53,625 bases of DNA. It comes from Acidimicrobiaceae bacterium (GTDB lineage: Bacteria > Actinomycetota > Acidimicrobiia > Acidimicrobiales > RAAP-2). The position numbers were made by a program, and so were the translations under genes. Of the stretch, positions 32,423 through 41,281 are shown one piece after another (the first letter of the stretch is position 1; every line of letters starts with the position of its first letter). The stretch is taken from the NCBI GenBank assembly GCA_027315045.1, contig DAHUZS010000063.1, forward strand, positions 1-53,625. Reading direction: 5' to 3'. The notes beneath the pieces were generated by a model. That model was given only the letters and a program-made list of their open reading frames with translations, did no database searches and was not told the DNA's origin.

Positions 32423-33685
32423 TCAGACGCCGGTGCCGGCATCGGGGAGGACGGCCAGCTCGGCGTCCACCACAGCGGGAGGTCCGGGCTCCAGCATCCG
32501 GCGGGCCACCAAGACCGTCCCCGCCGCGAACAGCATCAGGCTGCCGCTCACGGCCCACGCGGCCGAGTACGAGGCGTGCTCGGCGATCAGGCCGAAGAGG
32601 AACGGCCCTGCCATCCCTCCGATCCTCCCGCCGGTCTGGGTGATCCCGGTGGCGTGGCCGGCCCGGGAAGGGCTCATCCGCACGACGGCGAAGTTGAACA
32701 GCCCGTTCCATCCCCACCCCACTGGAAAGACGATGGCGGTACCGAGCCCGTAGGCGAGCAAACCGTGACCCCGGGCCGCCAGGACCAGGCCGCAGTACCC
32801 GGCGGCACCCACCGTGAGCATGGCCGCCACCACCGTCAAGTGCGAGCGACCACCGACGTCCGAGCGCCGGTCGGCCCGGTAGCCCACCAGGACGCGGGCA
32901 CCGACCGCGCCGAACGATCCGAACGCCACCAGTATCCCGGCATCGGCGTGGGGGACCCCGCTGGCCACTGCCGAGCTGACCAGGAACGCGGTGAGGGAAC
33001 TGGCCGTCGCGATACCCATGCCGAGCGCCACGGCGAGCAGCACCAGCGCCCGGCGGGGCAGGTGGTCCTCGTCGGGTCGCTCGAGGAAAGAGCCGGGGCG
33101 TAGATCGGTGTGGACGACCCGGGGGAGCCCGACCGCGGTGGCGAGCGCCCACACCGCGGCGCTGGCGAAGGCCCAGCGCCAGCCGACGGTGAGGGCCAGG
33201 GCCGGCACGGCCAGCCCGGCGAGGGACGTGGCGAGCGGGACGGCGGCCTGCTTGACCCCGAAGGACAGCCCCTGGTGCTCGGGGACGACCCGTCGGACAA
33301 GAAAGACGTTGGCCGCCGGTTGCATGGCCGCACTGACCACGCCGGCGGCCACCATGAGCACCACCAGGATCGGCCAGGAGCGGGTCGCGAACGCCAACAG
33401 TCCGAGCACTACCGTCGCGCCGCTCGCCGCCAGCCGCATCGTCCGCAACCCGCCCAGGCGTTCGGACAGGCGCCCGAGGGGGATCGAGCTCGTGCCGGCC
33501 GCCAGGTAGTAGACGGCGACCGTGATGCCGAACGCCGTGGTGCCGAAGTGCAGGCTCGCCCGCATCTGGACGGCCAGCGCACCGGCAAGGAAGACCGGGA
33601 GCGAGCTCGAGATGGTCGCGGCGACCGCGGCGGCGACGTCCCGGCTGTCGCGTTGCGTGCCGCTCGTGTCCCGGTGGCCCGCCAT
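32423..33685 (-). CDS. MFS transporter
   Basis: 420 aa from ATG 33685. Twelve hydrophobic segments; loop 2-3 carries GRLSERLGGLRTMRLA and the second half begins after the charged LRPGSFLERPDEDHLPRRAL loop. GITQTGGRIGGMAGPFLFGLI resembles the fifth or eleventh helix motif of drug/metabolite exporters. Substrate unknown. Convergent with the hydroxy-acid oxidase gene. Confidence 0.88.
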   Translation of the reverse strand: MAGHRDTSGTQRDSRDVAAAVAATISSSLPVFLAGALAVQMRASLHFGTTAFGITVAVYYLAAGTSSIPLGRLSERLGGLRTMRLAASGATVVLGLLAFATRSWPILVVLMVAAGVVSAAMQPAANVFLVRRVVPEHQGLSFGVKQAAVPLATSLAGLAVPALALTVGWRWAFASAAVWALATAVGLPRVVHTDLRPGSFLERPDEDHLPRRALVLLAVALGMGIATASSLTAFLVSSAVASGVPHADAGILVAFGSFGAVGARVLVGYRADRRSDVGGRSHLTVVAAMLTVGAAGYCGLVLAARGHGLLAYGLGTAIVFPVGWGWNGLFNFAVVRMSPSRAGHATGITQTGGRIGGMAGPFLFGLIAEHASYSAAWAVSGSLMLFAAGTVLVARRMLEPGPPAVVDAELAVLPDAGTGV

Positions 33686-33781
33686 GGCCGTTCGACCCTA
33701 CCGACGGTCACGGTCCAGGGAAAACCCAGGGACGAGGATCATCGGTAGGCGATCGATCTGACCCCCGGCGACGCCCCTGCC

Positions 33782-33994
33782 TCAAGCCCCGGCGCGCTCA
33801 GCACCCCGCCGGGCGGCCAGTTGGTCCCGCGCCTCGGGACCCTCGGCCAGGTCCAGCTCGTAGTACTGGCCGATCAGGTCGACGCCGAAGCTGTGGTGCT
33901 GTTCCTCCTCGATGAGCCGGAAACCCCGGGACCGGTACAGCCTGCTCGCCGCTACGAGCGGGTGGTTTGTCCACAGCCGCACCCACCGGTAGAA
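33782..33994 (-). pseudogene. C-terminal remnant of a GNAT acetyltransferase
   Basis: The frame ending at TGA 33782-33784 encodes VRLWTNHPLVAASRLYRSRGF, RLIEEEQHHSFGVDLIGQYYELDL: the last beta strands of GNAT enzymes of the MarR-GNAT type (LWTN, AxxLYxxxGF, HHSFG). The acetyl-CoA-binding Q/RxxGxG/A segment and everything before it are absent; the remnant abuts the start of the TetR gene at 34009. Likely a 5'-deleted gene. Confidence 0.65.
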
Positions 33995-34008
33995 GGCGCC
34001 CTGGCCCT

Positions 34009-34585
34009 GTGGCCGCCACTGCTCCGCCGCCGTCGGCCCGAAAGCGAGAGCTGCTTGAGGCGGCCTACGGCTTCGCGCTGGACCACGGACTGGCCGAGCT
34101 GTCCCTTCGGCCGCTGGCCCAGGCGATCGGCTCGAGCCCCCGGGTACTCATCTTCCTCTTCGGATCCAAAGACGGCCTCATCGGCGAGCTCTTGGCCCGG
34201 GCGCGGACGGACGAGCTCGCGGCGTTCGCGCGCGGCGCCGAGGGGCGACCGGCCGGTCTCGACGCGGCGATCGGGTCGGTCTGGAGCTGGCTGGCGAGGG
34301 GCGCGCACCGACCGCTCCTCGCCCTGTGGCTTGAGGCCTACGCCCGCTCGCTCGTCGACCCGCAGGACCCTGGGCGGGCTTCGCCCGCCAGAGGTGAAGG
34401 ACTGGGAGGCGGTGCTCGCCCGGTCCCAGGCTCCGGGGCGCCGCCGGAGCGGTCAGGGCCGTGCCGAGCGCACCCTCGCGCTGGCCGTCTTGCGGGGAGC
34501 GCTGCTGGACCTCCTGGCGACCGGGGACGTGGCCCGGGTCACTGCGGCGGTCGACCGCCACATCGCGTCCATTGCCGCCCCCTGA
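34009..34585 (+). pseudogene. Frameshifted TetR-family regulator
   Basis: GTG 34009 begins RKRELLEAAYGFALDHGLAELSLRPLAQAIGSSPRVLIFLFGSKDGLIGELLA, a TetR DNA-binding domain with its helix-turn-helix. The ligand domain follows (LLALWLEAYARSLVDP) until about 34370. Homology then passes through a short stretch readable only in another frame (WAGFARQ) and continues in a third as EVKDWEAVLARSQ and LALAVLRGALLDLLATGDVARVTAAVDRH to TGA 34583-34585. Two small indels would explain this; translated in one frame, the C-terminus becomes Pro/Gly/Arg-rich. Confidence 0.65.
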
Positions 34586-34629
34586 GGGGGTGGCGGGCGA
34601 ACGGTCGCCGGGCGCCGCGCTGACCGGGC

Positions 34630-35226
34630 TCAGCGCAACGTCACACCGGCGGCTCGCATGGCGTCGATCGCCCGATCAGCGTCACCGGGGTGCAGCTCGA
34701 CCGGACTGACGCCGTCGAGGAGGACCGCCACCTCGTAGCCGAGGCGCCTGGCGTCGAGGGCGGTCTCCTGCACGCAGTAGTCGAGGGCCAGCCCGCACAC
34801 CACGATCATCCGGGCCCCGACGTCCGCGAGCAGCTCGGACAGATCGGTCGAGACGACCTCGCCGGTCGTCACGTCTCGGACCGAGAACCCCGAGTAGCCG
34901 TCCTCACCACCCGTCCCCTTCTTGATGGTGGGACCGACGACCGAGAGGGCCGGGACGTACTCGGCGCCCCAGGTGCCGGCCACGCAGTGCACCGGCCAGG
35001 TTCCACCGTCCTGCGCGAAGTGCGGGGTGTGGGGCGGGTGCCAGTCCTGGGTGTAGATCACGGTGGACCCCGCGCCCTTGGCCCGCTCGATCTGGCGGTT
35101 GGCGAACGCGACCAGCTTCTCGCCCCCCTTCACGTACAGGGCGCCATCGGGATCGGCGAAGTCGTTCTGCAGGTCCACGACGAGGAGGGCGACCGCCGGT
35201 CCGTAGTCGACAGGGTCCGGTTCCAT
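34630..35226 (-). CDS. pncA: Nicotinamidase (isochorismatase-like hydrolase)
   Basis: 198 aa from ATG 35226. Converts nicotinamide to nicotinate in NAD salvage. The catalytic triad is visible: Asp18 in VVDLQNDF, a Lys in TIKKGT (102/103) and Cys151 in LDYCVQET. The metal site is DWHPPHTPHF (Asp61, His63, His66), which favours nicotinamidase over other isochorismatase-like enzymes. Length and layout are normal. Confidence 0.88.
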   Translation of the reverse strand: MEPDPVDYGPAVALLVVDLQNDFADPDGALYVKGGEKLVAFANRQIERAKGAGSTVIYTQDWHPPHTPHFAQDGGTWPVHCVAGTWGAEYVPALSVVGPTIKKGTGGEDGYSGFSVRDVTTGEVVSTDLSELLADVGARMIVVCGLALDYCVQETALDARRLGYEVAVLLDGVSPVELHPGDADRAIDAMRAAGVTLR

Positions 35227-35292
35227 GGAGACATTCTGCGCCCCACCGGCGAGATCCCCGGCGCCGGCGCGGCGCGGTCGCTCAATGAGGGA

Positions 35293-36263
35293 GTGACCGG
35301 CACCATTACGGCCCGCGACGAGACGGCCGTCCAAGGTGGCGCCGACGCTGTGGCCGAACGGCTCGAGGGGGGCGAGTTCTTCTGGCTCGACCTCGACGGC
35401 GTCGACGCCGAGGCGGCTGCCCTCTTGGCGGACCGCTTCGAGTTCCATCCGCTGACGGTCGAGGACGCTGAGCACTTCAATCAGCGTCCGAAGATCGAGG
35501 ACTCCCTGCTTCGTTGTCTACGGGACCGAGCCGTCCGGCTCGGGTCCGCTCGAGGTCCTCCTCTTCTATAGCGACAAGTACGTGGTCACCGTCCACTAGG
35601 GCCCGTGCGCGTCACTGGACCAGGTCCGGGTGCGCCTCGGCCGCCACCGGAACGACCAGCTCGCCGTTCGCCAAACGGCGGTGCTCCACCTGGTCGTCGA
35701 CGAGTTGGTGGACAGCTTCTTCCCGGTCCTCACACATCTGGACGACCGCAACGACGAGCTCGAGGACGCCATCTTTCAGCAGCCCACCGAGGCTCAGTTG
35801 GGCGAGCTGTTCGCCATGAAGCGGTCCCTCGTGTCCCTGCGCAAGGTGGTCACCCCCCAGCGGGACATGTTCTCCGGCATCATCGGCGAGGTCACCGACC
35901 TCCCCGGCATGACGCCTGAGGACGAGCGGTACTTCCGTGACTTCTACGACCACCTCATCCGAATCAGCGACCCTGGTGGACTCCTACCGCGACCTGTTGA
36001 CCGGGGCCATGGACACCCACCTCTCGACCGTGTCCAACCGATTGAACGTGGTCATGAAGCAGCTCATGATCATCGCCACCGTGTTCCTGCCGCTCAGTTT
36101 CCTGACCGGGTTCTTCGGCCAGAACTTCTCGCTCCTCGTGAACCACGTGGTCGACAGCGCCTGGGCGTTCTGGGTGCTCGGCATCGGGGTGGAGGCGCTC
36201 GCGGTCGGGGTTCTGCTCTACCTGTTCCGGCGTCGGGGCTGGCTCGGGGGACCGACCGTCTGA
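35293..36263 (+). pseudogene. corA: Broken CorA-family divalent-cation channel gene
   Basis: GTG 35293 starts EFFWLDLDGVDAEAAALLADRF and HPLTVEDAEHFNQRPKIED, the N-terminal CorA domain. At about 35502 the frame shifts and homology continues as CFVVYGTEPSGSG, then EVLLFYSDKYVVTVH, meeting TAG at 35597-35599. It continues in that frame through KRSLVSLRKVVTPQRD to LIRISD, shifts again at about 35971, and ends with LVDSYRDLLTGAMD, two transmembrane helices and the pore motif TGFFGQNF before TGA 36261-36263. All family parts are present but split by two frameshifts and one stop. Confidence 0.8.
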
Positions 36264-36288
36264 GCCGGCGATGCCGATCGGCCGAGGG

Positions 36289-37068
36289 TCAATCGGCGGG
36301 GAGCGCGTGGAGGAAGTCGAGGACCCTGCGATCGAAGGCTTCGGGCTGGTCGAGGTTGCTGGCGTGGCCGGCATCGGCGAGGACGACCTTGGTCGCAGCA
36401 GGGATGTGGCTGGCCATGTAGTCGGCCGCCGCCAGGAACGGCTCGTCGTCCTGGCCCACGAGGACGAGGGTTGGGACCCCGATCGTCCCGAGCGACCCGA
36501 TCACCCGGCCGTCGTGCTGGGTCAGCAGCCCCCGGGCGGCGAGGGCCAGTCCGGTCGCGCTCTTGTGTACGCGCTGGCTCACCTCGGCCCGGGTCACCAG
36601 GGCGTCGAGGCCACGGGTCTCGAACGCCTCGGCCCGGGCGATCGCCGAGCGGTTCCACCCCTCCCGTCCTTCGTCGCGCCGGTAGCCGGGGCCCGTGTCG
36701 AGCAGCATCAGCGCCCGGACCCGGTCCGGGTGGGCGAGGTGAAAGGCCAACGAGAGGTAGCCACCGAGGGAGAGTCCGCCGACGACGGCCCGCTCGACCC
36801 CGAGCGTGTCGAGGATGGCGGCCATGTCCTCGACGGCCAGGGACTCGGTGTACTGGCCGACGTCGTCGGGCGAGTCGCTGCGGCCGTGTCCCCGTAGGTC
36901 CCAGACGACCACCCGGTAGTCGGCACCGAGCGCGTCCAGATTCGGCTGCCACATGTGCGAAGAGGAGGAGTACCCGTGGGTCAGAAGGACCGTCCCGTGC
37001 CCCGGTGGTTCCCGAGGACCGTGGACCTCGTAGTACAGGTGGACGCCGTCCCGTTCGATCTCGGCCAC
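36289..37068 (-). CDS. Alpha/beta hydrolase
   Basis: 259 aa from GTG 37068, no strong ribosome site; longer starts are possible. Fold landmarks: VLLTHGYSSSSHMW (oxyanion HGxS), VVVWDLRGHGRSD, the nucleophile elbow GGLSLGGYL (Ser), TLVLVGQDDEPF with the acid, and ADAGHASNLDQPEAF with the catalytic His. Probably an esterase or C-C hydrolase; substrate unknown. Divergent from the LLM gene at 37196. Confidence 0.88.
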   Translation of the reverse strand: MAEIERDGVHLYYEVHGPREPPGHGTVLLTHGYSSSSHMWQPNLDALGADYRVVVWDLRGHGRSDSPDDVGQYTESLAVEDMAAILDTLGVERAVVGGLSLGGYLSLAFHLAHPDRVRALMLLDTGPGYRRDEGREGWNRSAIARAEAFETRGLDALVTRAEVSQRVHKSATGLALAARGLLTQHDGRVIGSLGTIGVPTLVLVGQDDEPFLAAADYMASHIPAATKVVLADAGHASNLDQPEAFDRRVLDFLHALPAD

Positions 37069-37195
37069 CGGGCGATGGTAGGTCGCGGCGCCGGTGGCCG
37101 CGGCCGCCGGCCGCGATAATCGGACGCCGGCGCCGCGGCGGTGCCGGACATGCCCGGGTGGCCAATCCGGCGCCGGGCTCGTGAAGGGGGACGAG

Positions 37196-38104
37196 ATGCG
37201 GGTCGGGATCTCGCTGGGCACGGCCTATCCGGCCGGCGATCGAAACGGCGCGGCCTCGGTCGTCCGTCAGGCCAGGGCGGCTCGCGACGGGGGGTTGGAC
37301 ATCCTCTCTGTGGGGGACCACCACGCGACCGGACCGATGCCATATCTCCAGAACACCCCGATGCTGGGCCGGGTTCTGGCGGAGTGGGACGAGCGCCCGA
37401 GCGGGTGCCTGTTCCTCGTGCCTCTGTGGCACCCGGTGCTCATGGCCGAGCAGATCGGCACCCTTGCCGACATCGCCCCGGGACCCTTCGTGGTCCAGAC
37501 GGGGCTCGGCGGGGGGTCGAGCCAGTTCCGGGCCATGGGCGTGGCCCTCTCTAACCGGGGCCGGCGCCTCGAGGAGGGCATCAGGTTGGTGCGGGCCCTG
37601 CTCGACGGCGAGACGGTGTCGAGCACGATGTTCGGTTTCGCCGACGCCCGGGTGGCCCCGGTCCCGAGCAGGGGAACCGAGTGGTGGGTCGGTGCCGACA
37701 GCCCCCGGGCCATCGAACGTTCGGCCCGTCTCGGGGACTGCTGGTACGCGAACGCCGACCTCACGCCGGCCTCGGCGCGCGACAAGCTGGCCCGTTACCG
37801 CGAGGCCTGCGACCGGCACGGGCGGGAGCCGGTCCGGCTCCCGATCCGCAAGGACGTCTTCGTCGCCGACACGGCGGCCGAGGCCCGGGCGGTCGGTGAC
37901 CGGTTGATAGAGGCCGGTTACCGCGGCTTCGAGCGCGACGCCGTCGCCTACGGGGATCCCGAGGACGTGGCCGAGCAGCTGGCCGAGTACGCCGAGATCG
38001 GGTTCACCGACGTGATCATCCGGACCATGACCGCACCGCTCGAGGCCGCGGTCCGCTCGGTGGAGCTGACCGGCGAGGTCCGGGCGAGGTTGCAGTCGGC
38101 CTGA
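37196..38104 (+). CDS. Luciferase-like (LLM class) F420- or FMN-dependent oxidoreductase
   Basis: 302 aa from ATG 37196 after GAAGGGGG. TIM-barrel protein of the bacterial luciferase superfamily: MRVGISLGTAYPAGD, ILSVGDHHATGPMPYLQN, GPFVVQTGLGGGSSQF, RRLEEGIRLVRALLDGE and EWWVGADSPRAIERSARLGDCWY (GG/GADS phosphate site). Actinobacterial members often use F420, which the cofD gene here supports, but the cofactor cannot be decided from sequence alone. Confidence 0.85.
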   Translation: MRVGISLGTAYPAGDRNGAASVVRQARAARDGGLDILSVGDHHATGPMPYLQNTPMLGRVLAEWDERPSGCLFLVPLWHPVLMAEQIGTLADIAPGPFVVQTGLGGGSSQFRAMGVALSNRGRRLEEGIRLVRALLDGETVSSTMFGFADARVAPVPSRGTEWWVGADSPRAIERSARLGDCWYANADLTPASARDKLARYREACDRHGREPVRLPIRKDVFVADTAAEARAVGDRLIEAGYRGFERDAVAYGDPEDVAEQLAEYAEIGFTDVIIRTMTAPLEAAVRSVELTGEVRARLQSA

Positions 38105-38114
38105 CCGGCGCCGG

Positions 38115-39671
38115 TCAGGCCCCGGTCCGCTCCGCCCAGAGCCGGCGCTCGGCCTCCTCGGGGGCGTCGAGGACCTGGAGCGACCCGCCGATCTCGAGTG
38201 TCGACCGGCGAAACCCCTCGTAACGGGGCCAGCCGATCGCGGTCTCGGGCACCTTCGAGCGGGCGAAGCCCAGCCACGCGTCCTGGATCGCGGCCGAGAG
38301 CTCCCCGGCGGCCGCGTCGGTGCCGGTGAGCGGTGCCGTCGGGCCTTCGAGCGTCCCGAAGACGAAGGGGAGCTCGAGGGCATGGCAGGCGCCGAGCGCC
38401 CCGGCCTCGCTCAGAGCAGGCCAGGTGAACAGGTACATCCATACGTCGGGTTGGTGGCCCGCGTGCGCCTCGGCCAGCGCGATCGAGTGTTGGCGGAACA
38501 GGCGGTCGGTCTGGGCGGCATAGACGATGTCGGGTGGCTCGCACCCCTGGCCCCGGGCCGATCGCGCCGAGCGGTAGGTGTTCGCCACCTCCCGAGCAGT
38601 CGGTGCGTCGGGGACCCCCGCCAGCACGAGGCCGAGGCGCTCCTCCAGCGCGTCCTCGGAGATGTCCAGCCAGCCGGGGGCCATGGAGCCGAACAGGCGG
38701 GCCTCGTCGAGGTTGGTCCCGACGATGAGGGGAACCGGGGGTACCGAGCCGGATCCCACCGCCGCCAGGGGGTCCCCGGGGAGCACCGTCCCGTCGACCA
38801 CTGGCCCGATGCCTGAGCTCCACAGGTTCGGGCCCGAGCGCAGCTGGACCTGGGCGACGGCCGTGAGCAGCGCGTCCACCGGCAGGTCGACCAGGGCGCG
38901 CCGGTCGTCGCCGACCCCGGCGGCGTCGGCCACAGTGCGGGCGAACGCCTCGGCGTCCCCGGCGTCCATCGACGGGGCGTAGGTGCTCTGGAGGACCGCG
39001 GCCCGGAACAGGCCCCGCGCCGCCGGCATGGCCAACAGGCACTCGACGCTCTTGGCCCCAGCCGACTCCCCGAACACCGTGACCGCCGCCGGGTCGCCCC
39101 CGAAGGCAGCGATCTCGGTCGCGACCCATTCGAGCGCCGCCACCTGGTCGAGGAGCCCGAGGTTAACCGCGCCGAGCTCTGGGAGGTGCAGGAACCCGAG
39201 CGCCCCGAGCCGGTAGTTGAGGGTGACCACCACCACGTCGCCCCGCGCCGCCAGGCCGGCCCCGTCGTAGGTGGGGGCGGTGCTCGTCCCGAGGCGGAAC
39301 GCCCCGCCGTGCACGAAGACCAGGACCGGCCGCTGCTCGCCGTCGCAGCCCGGGGTCCAGACGTTGAGGCGCAGGCAGTCCTCGTCGGTGCCGTGGACGC
39401 CCGGCCCGAACAGCCCGCCGAACACCGGGGGCCTGGCCGGGGCGCCGGGCGGGAGCGCCGAACCCATGCCCTGGGGGCATGCCGGCCCGAACTCCAGCGC
39501 CGGTGCGACCCCCTCCCAGGGCTCGGCGGGACACGGGGGAGCGAACCGCCGCGGACCTGCTGGGGCTTGGGCGTAGCGAACCCCCCGGAAGGCGGCGATC
39601 CCGCCCTTCGCCGTCCCGCGCAGGGTCCCCCGTGCGCTCGTGACCTCGACCGGCCCGTCGGCGTGGGCCAT
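38115..39671 (-). CDS. Type B carboxylesterase
   Basis: 518 aa from ATG 39671. Alpha/beta-hydrolase of the carboxylesterase/cholinesterase type: RGVRYAQAPAGPRRFAPP, EDCLRLNVWTP, VFVHGGAFRLG (oxyanion hole), nucleophile Ser203 in FGESAGAKS, VGTNLDEARLF and the His in CHALELPFVFG. Last gene of a minus-strand group SDR-LLM-114aa-esterase with gaps of a few bases, suggesting a shared degradative route for an ester or alcohol. Confidence 0.92.
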   Translation of the reverse strand: MAHADGPVEVTSARGTLRGTAKGGIAAFRGVRYAQAPAGPRRFAPPCPAEPWEGVAPALEFGPACPQGMGSALPPGAPARPPVFGGLFGPGVHGTDEDCLRLNVWTPGCDGEQRPVLVFVHGGAFRLGTSTAPTYDGAGLAARGDVVVVTLNYRLGALGFLHLPELGAVNLGLLDQVAALEWVATEIAAFGGDPAAVTVFGESAGAKSVECLLAMPAARGLFRAAVLQSTYAPSMDAGDAEAFARTVADAAGVGDDRRALVDLPVDALLTAVAQVQLRSGPNLWSSGIGPVVDGTVLPGDPLAAVGSGSVPPVPLIVGTNLDEARLFGSMAPGWLDISEDALEERLGLVLAGVPDAPTAREVANTYRSARSARGQGCEPPDIVYAAQTDRLFRQHSIALAEAHAGHQPDVWMYLFTWPALSEAGALGACHALELPFVFGTLEGPTAPLTGTDAAAGELSAAIQDAWLGFARSKVPETAIGWPRYEGFRRSTLEIGGSLQVLDAPEEAERRLWAERTGA

Positions 39672-39679
39672 CGCCCCGG

Positions 39680-40024
39680 TCACAGTTCCTGGTCGACCGC
39701 CAGGTCGACCAGGAACTCGTAGTAGGTCAGGGCCTCGGAGACTGCGAAGCGCTGGCGGATGAACTCGATGCGCGGCGGCGCGGCGCGCTCGGGGTCGAAC
39801 ACGAGGTTGGCGCCGAAGGCGGGCCACCGGGCGACCAGTGGGAAGGCCCGGCCGCGCACGGTCGTGGAGAGCTCCAGCAACTCGGGGTGGCGGACCAGCA
39901 GATCGCCGAACGCGTCGGCCAAGATCGCCACGGCGCCGCTCGGGTCCCCGGCGCGCAGCTGCCCGTACGCCTCCTCCACCTCCGAACGCAGCTTGGCGTC
40001 CTTGATCTTCTCGGCGCGGGCCAT
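39680..40024 (-). CDS. Hypothetical protein (114 aa)
   Basis: From ATG 40024, three bases after the LLM stop. Mostly helical, no membrane segment or motif: AEKIKDAKLRSEVEEAYGQL, then AILADAFGDLLVRHPEL, ending EALTYYEFLVDLAVDQEL. No family recognised. It is co-transcribed with SDR, LLM and esterase and probably soluble; a small partner or ligand-binding protein is possible. Confidence 0.7.
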   Translation of the reverse strand: MARAEKIKDAKLRSEVEEAYGQLRAGDPSGAVAILADAFGDLLVRHPELLELSTTVRGRAFPLVARWPAFGANLVFDPERAAPPRIEFIRQRFAVSEALTYYEFLVDLAVDQEL

Positions 40025-40027
40025 CGG

Positions 40028-41281
40028 TCAGATCGACGAATTGATAGCCAGATCGACGCCGCTTAGCTGCTTCTCCCGCCACGGGCGGTGCTCGGACTCG
40101 TGGCGCTCCTTGAACTCCGGGAGCACCTCGGTCCCGAACCGCTCGATGGACTCCATGATGTGCTCGTGCTTGCGGTCCCCGCACTGGGCCACGAGCACCA
40201 GCACGTCGAGGTGGTGGTCCTCGTACGCCTTGATGTTGCGCCGGATGGTGTCGGTGGTGCCGATCGCCTGACCGCTCCGGGCGGCCCGGAACAACGCCCG
40301 CTGGACCTCGTCGTCGGGTTCCTCCGCGGCGATCTGGTCGCGCGACATGAGCCGGGCCGCGACGAGGGGCCCACGGCCGTCACGCTGCTCGCTCGGGAGC
40401 GCATTGAACCGGTCGTAGATGTTGGTGGCTCCGGGCTGGTGGCTCCCCCCGGTCAGCGGGCTGTAGTAGTAGCCGAGCGAGTAGGCGAAGAAGCCCGGAC
40501 CGTTGGCGCTCCGCCGGACGGCCTCCTCGTCGGTCTCGGCGGCCATGAACGTCGACAGCACGGCCAGCCCGGGGTTGATGGCGTGGCCGATCGGGAAGCA
40601 CTCCTCGCGCACCAGGCGCCAGTACTCCTCGGAGCGATCACCGAGCTCTTCGGGGGTCTCGAAGCCGAACCCGAGCGACGCCATGCCGAGTCGGGCGGCG
40701 ACCATGGTCGTCTCCCGCCGTGATGCCGCGACCCACAGCGGCGGGTGGGGCTTCTGGAGCGGTTTGGGGACGACGTTGCGGGCCGGCATGGAGAAGAACT
40801 CGCCCTCGAACCCCTGATAGGGCTCCTGGGTCATCATCGTGCAGACCTCGCGGGTCGCCTCCTCCCACATCGCCTTCTTGCGGCTGCGGTCGACCCCGAA
40901 GCCGCCGAGCTCCATGTCCGAGGACGACTCACCGCTGCCGAACTCGACCCGTCCTCCCGAGAGGATGTCGAGGGCGGCCAGGCGCTCGGCCACCCGGACC
41001 GGGTGGTTGTACCCCGGTGGGGTGAGCACGATCCCGTGACCGAGACGGATGTTGCGCGTCCGCTGGGAGAGAGCGGCCATCACCAGCTCCGGAGCCGAGG
41101 AGTGGGAGTACTCCTCCAAGAAGTGGTGCTCCACCTCGAAGACATAGTCGAAACCCAGCTTGTCGGCCAGCTCCACCTGCTCGAGCATCTCGTGGTAAAT
41201 GCGGCGCTCGGCGTCGGGGTCCCAGGTTGCGGCGCCCGGGGCCTTGGGGAGCTGCAGCTCGTAGAAGAGTCCGAACTTCAC
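40028..41281 (-). CDS. Luciferase-like (LLM class) flavin-dependent monooxygenase
   Basis: 417 aa from GTG 41281, overlapping the SDR stop (GTGA). Luciferase-family barrel: MKFGLFYELQLPKA, LADKLGFDYVFEVEHHFLEEYSHSSAPE, GHGIVLTPPGYNHPVRVAERLAALD, RVEFGSGESSSDMELGGFG, KPHPPLWVAASRRET. The EHHF and SGRVEFG patterns are those of the alkanal/terpene monooxygenase-like subgroup that uses FMNH2 or F420. The partner SDR in front could supply or remove an alcohol or ketone. Confidence 0.9.
   Translation of the reverse strand: MKFGLFYELQLPKAPGAATWDPDAERRIYHEMLEQVELADKLGFDYVFEVEHHFLEEYSHSSAPELVMAALSQRTRNIRLGHGIVLTPPGYNHPVRVAERLAALDILSGGRVEFGSGESSSDMELGGFGVDRSRKKAMWEEATREVCTMMTQEPYQGFEGEFFSMPARNVVPKPLQKPHPPLWVAASRRETTMVAARLGMASLGFGFETPEELGDRSEEYWRLVREECFPIGHAINPGLAVLSTFMAAETDEEAVRRSANGPGFFAYSLGYYYSPLTGGSHQPGATNIYDRFNALPSEQRDGRGPLVAARLMSRDQIAAEEPDDEVQRALFRAARSGQAIGTTDTIRRNIKAYEDHHLDVLVLVAQCGDRKHEHIMESIERFGTEVLPEFKERHESEHRPWREKQLSGVDLAINSSI

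Noticed and set aside
33725-33745. CAGGGACGAGGATC before the MFS gene as another Dos-type box
   Set aside because: Only the left half GGGAC matches; no palindrome.
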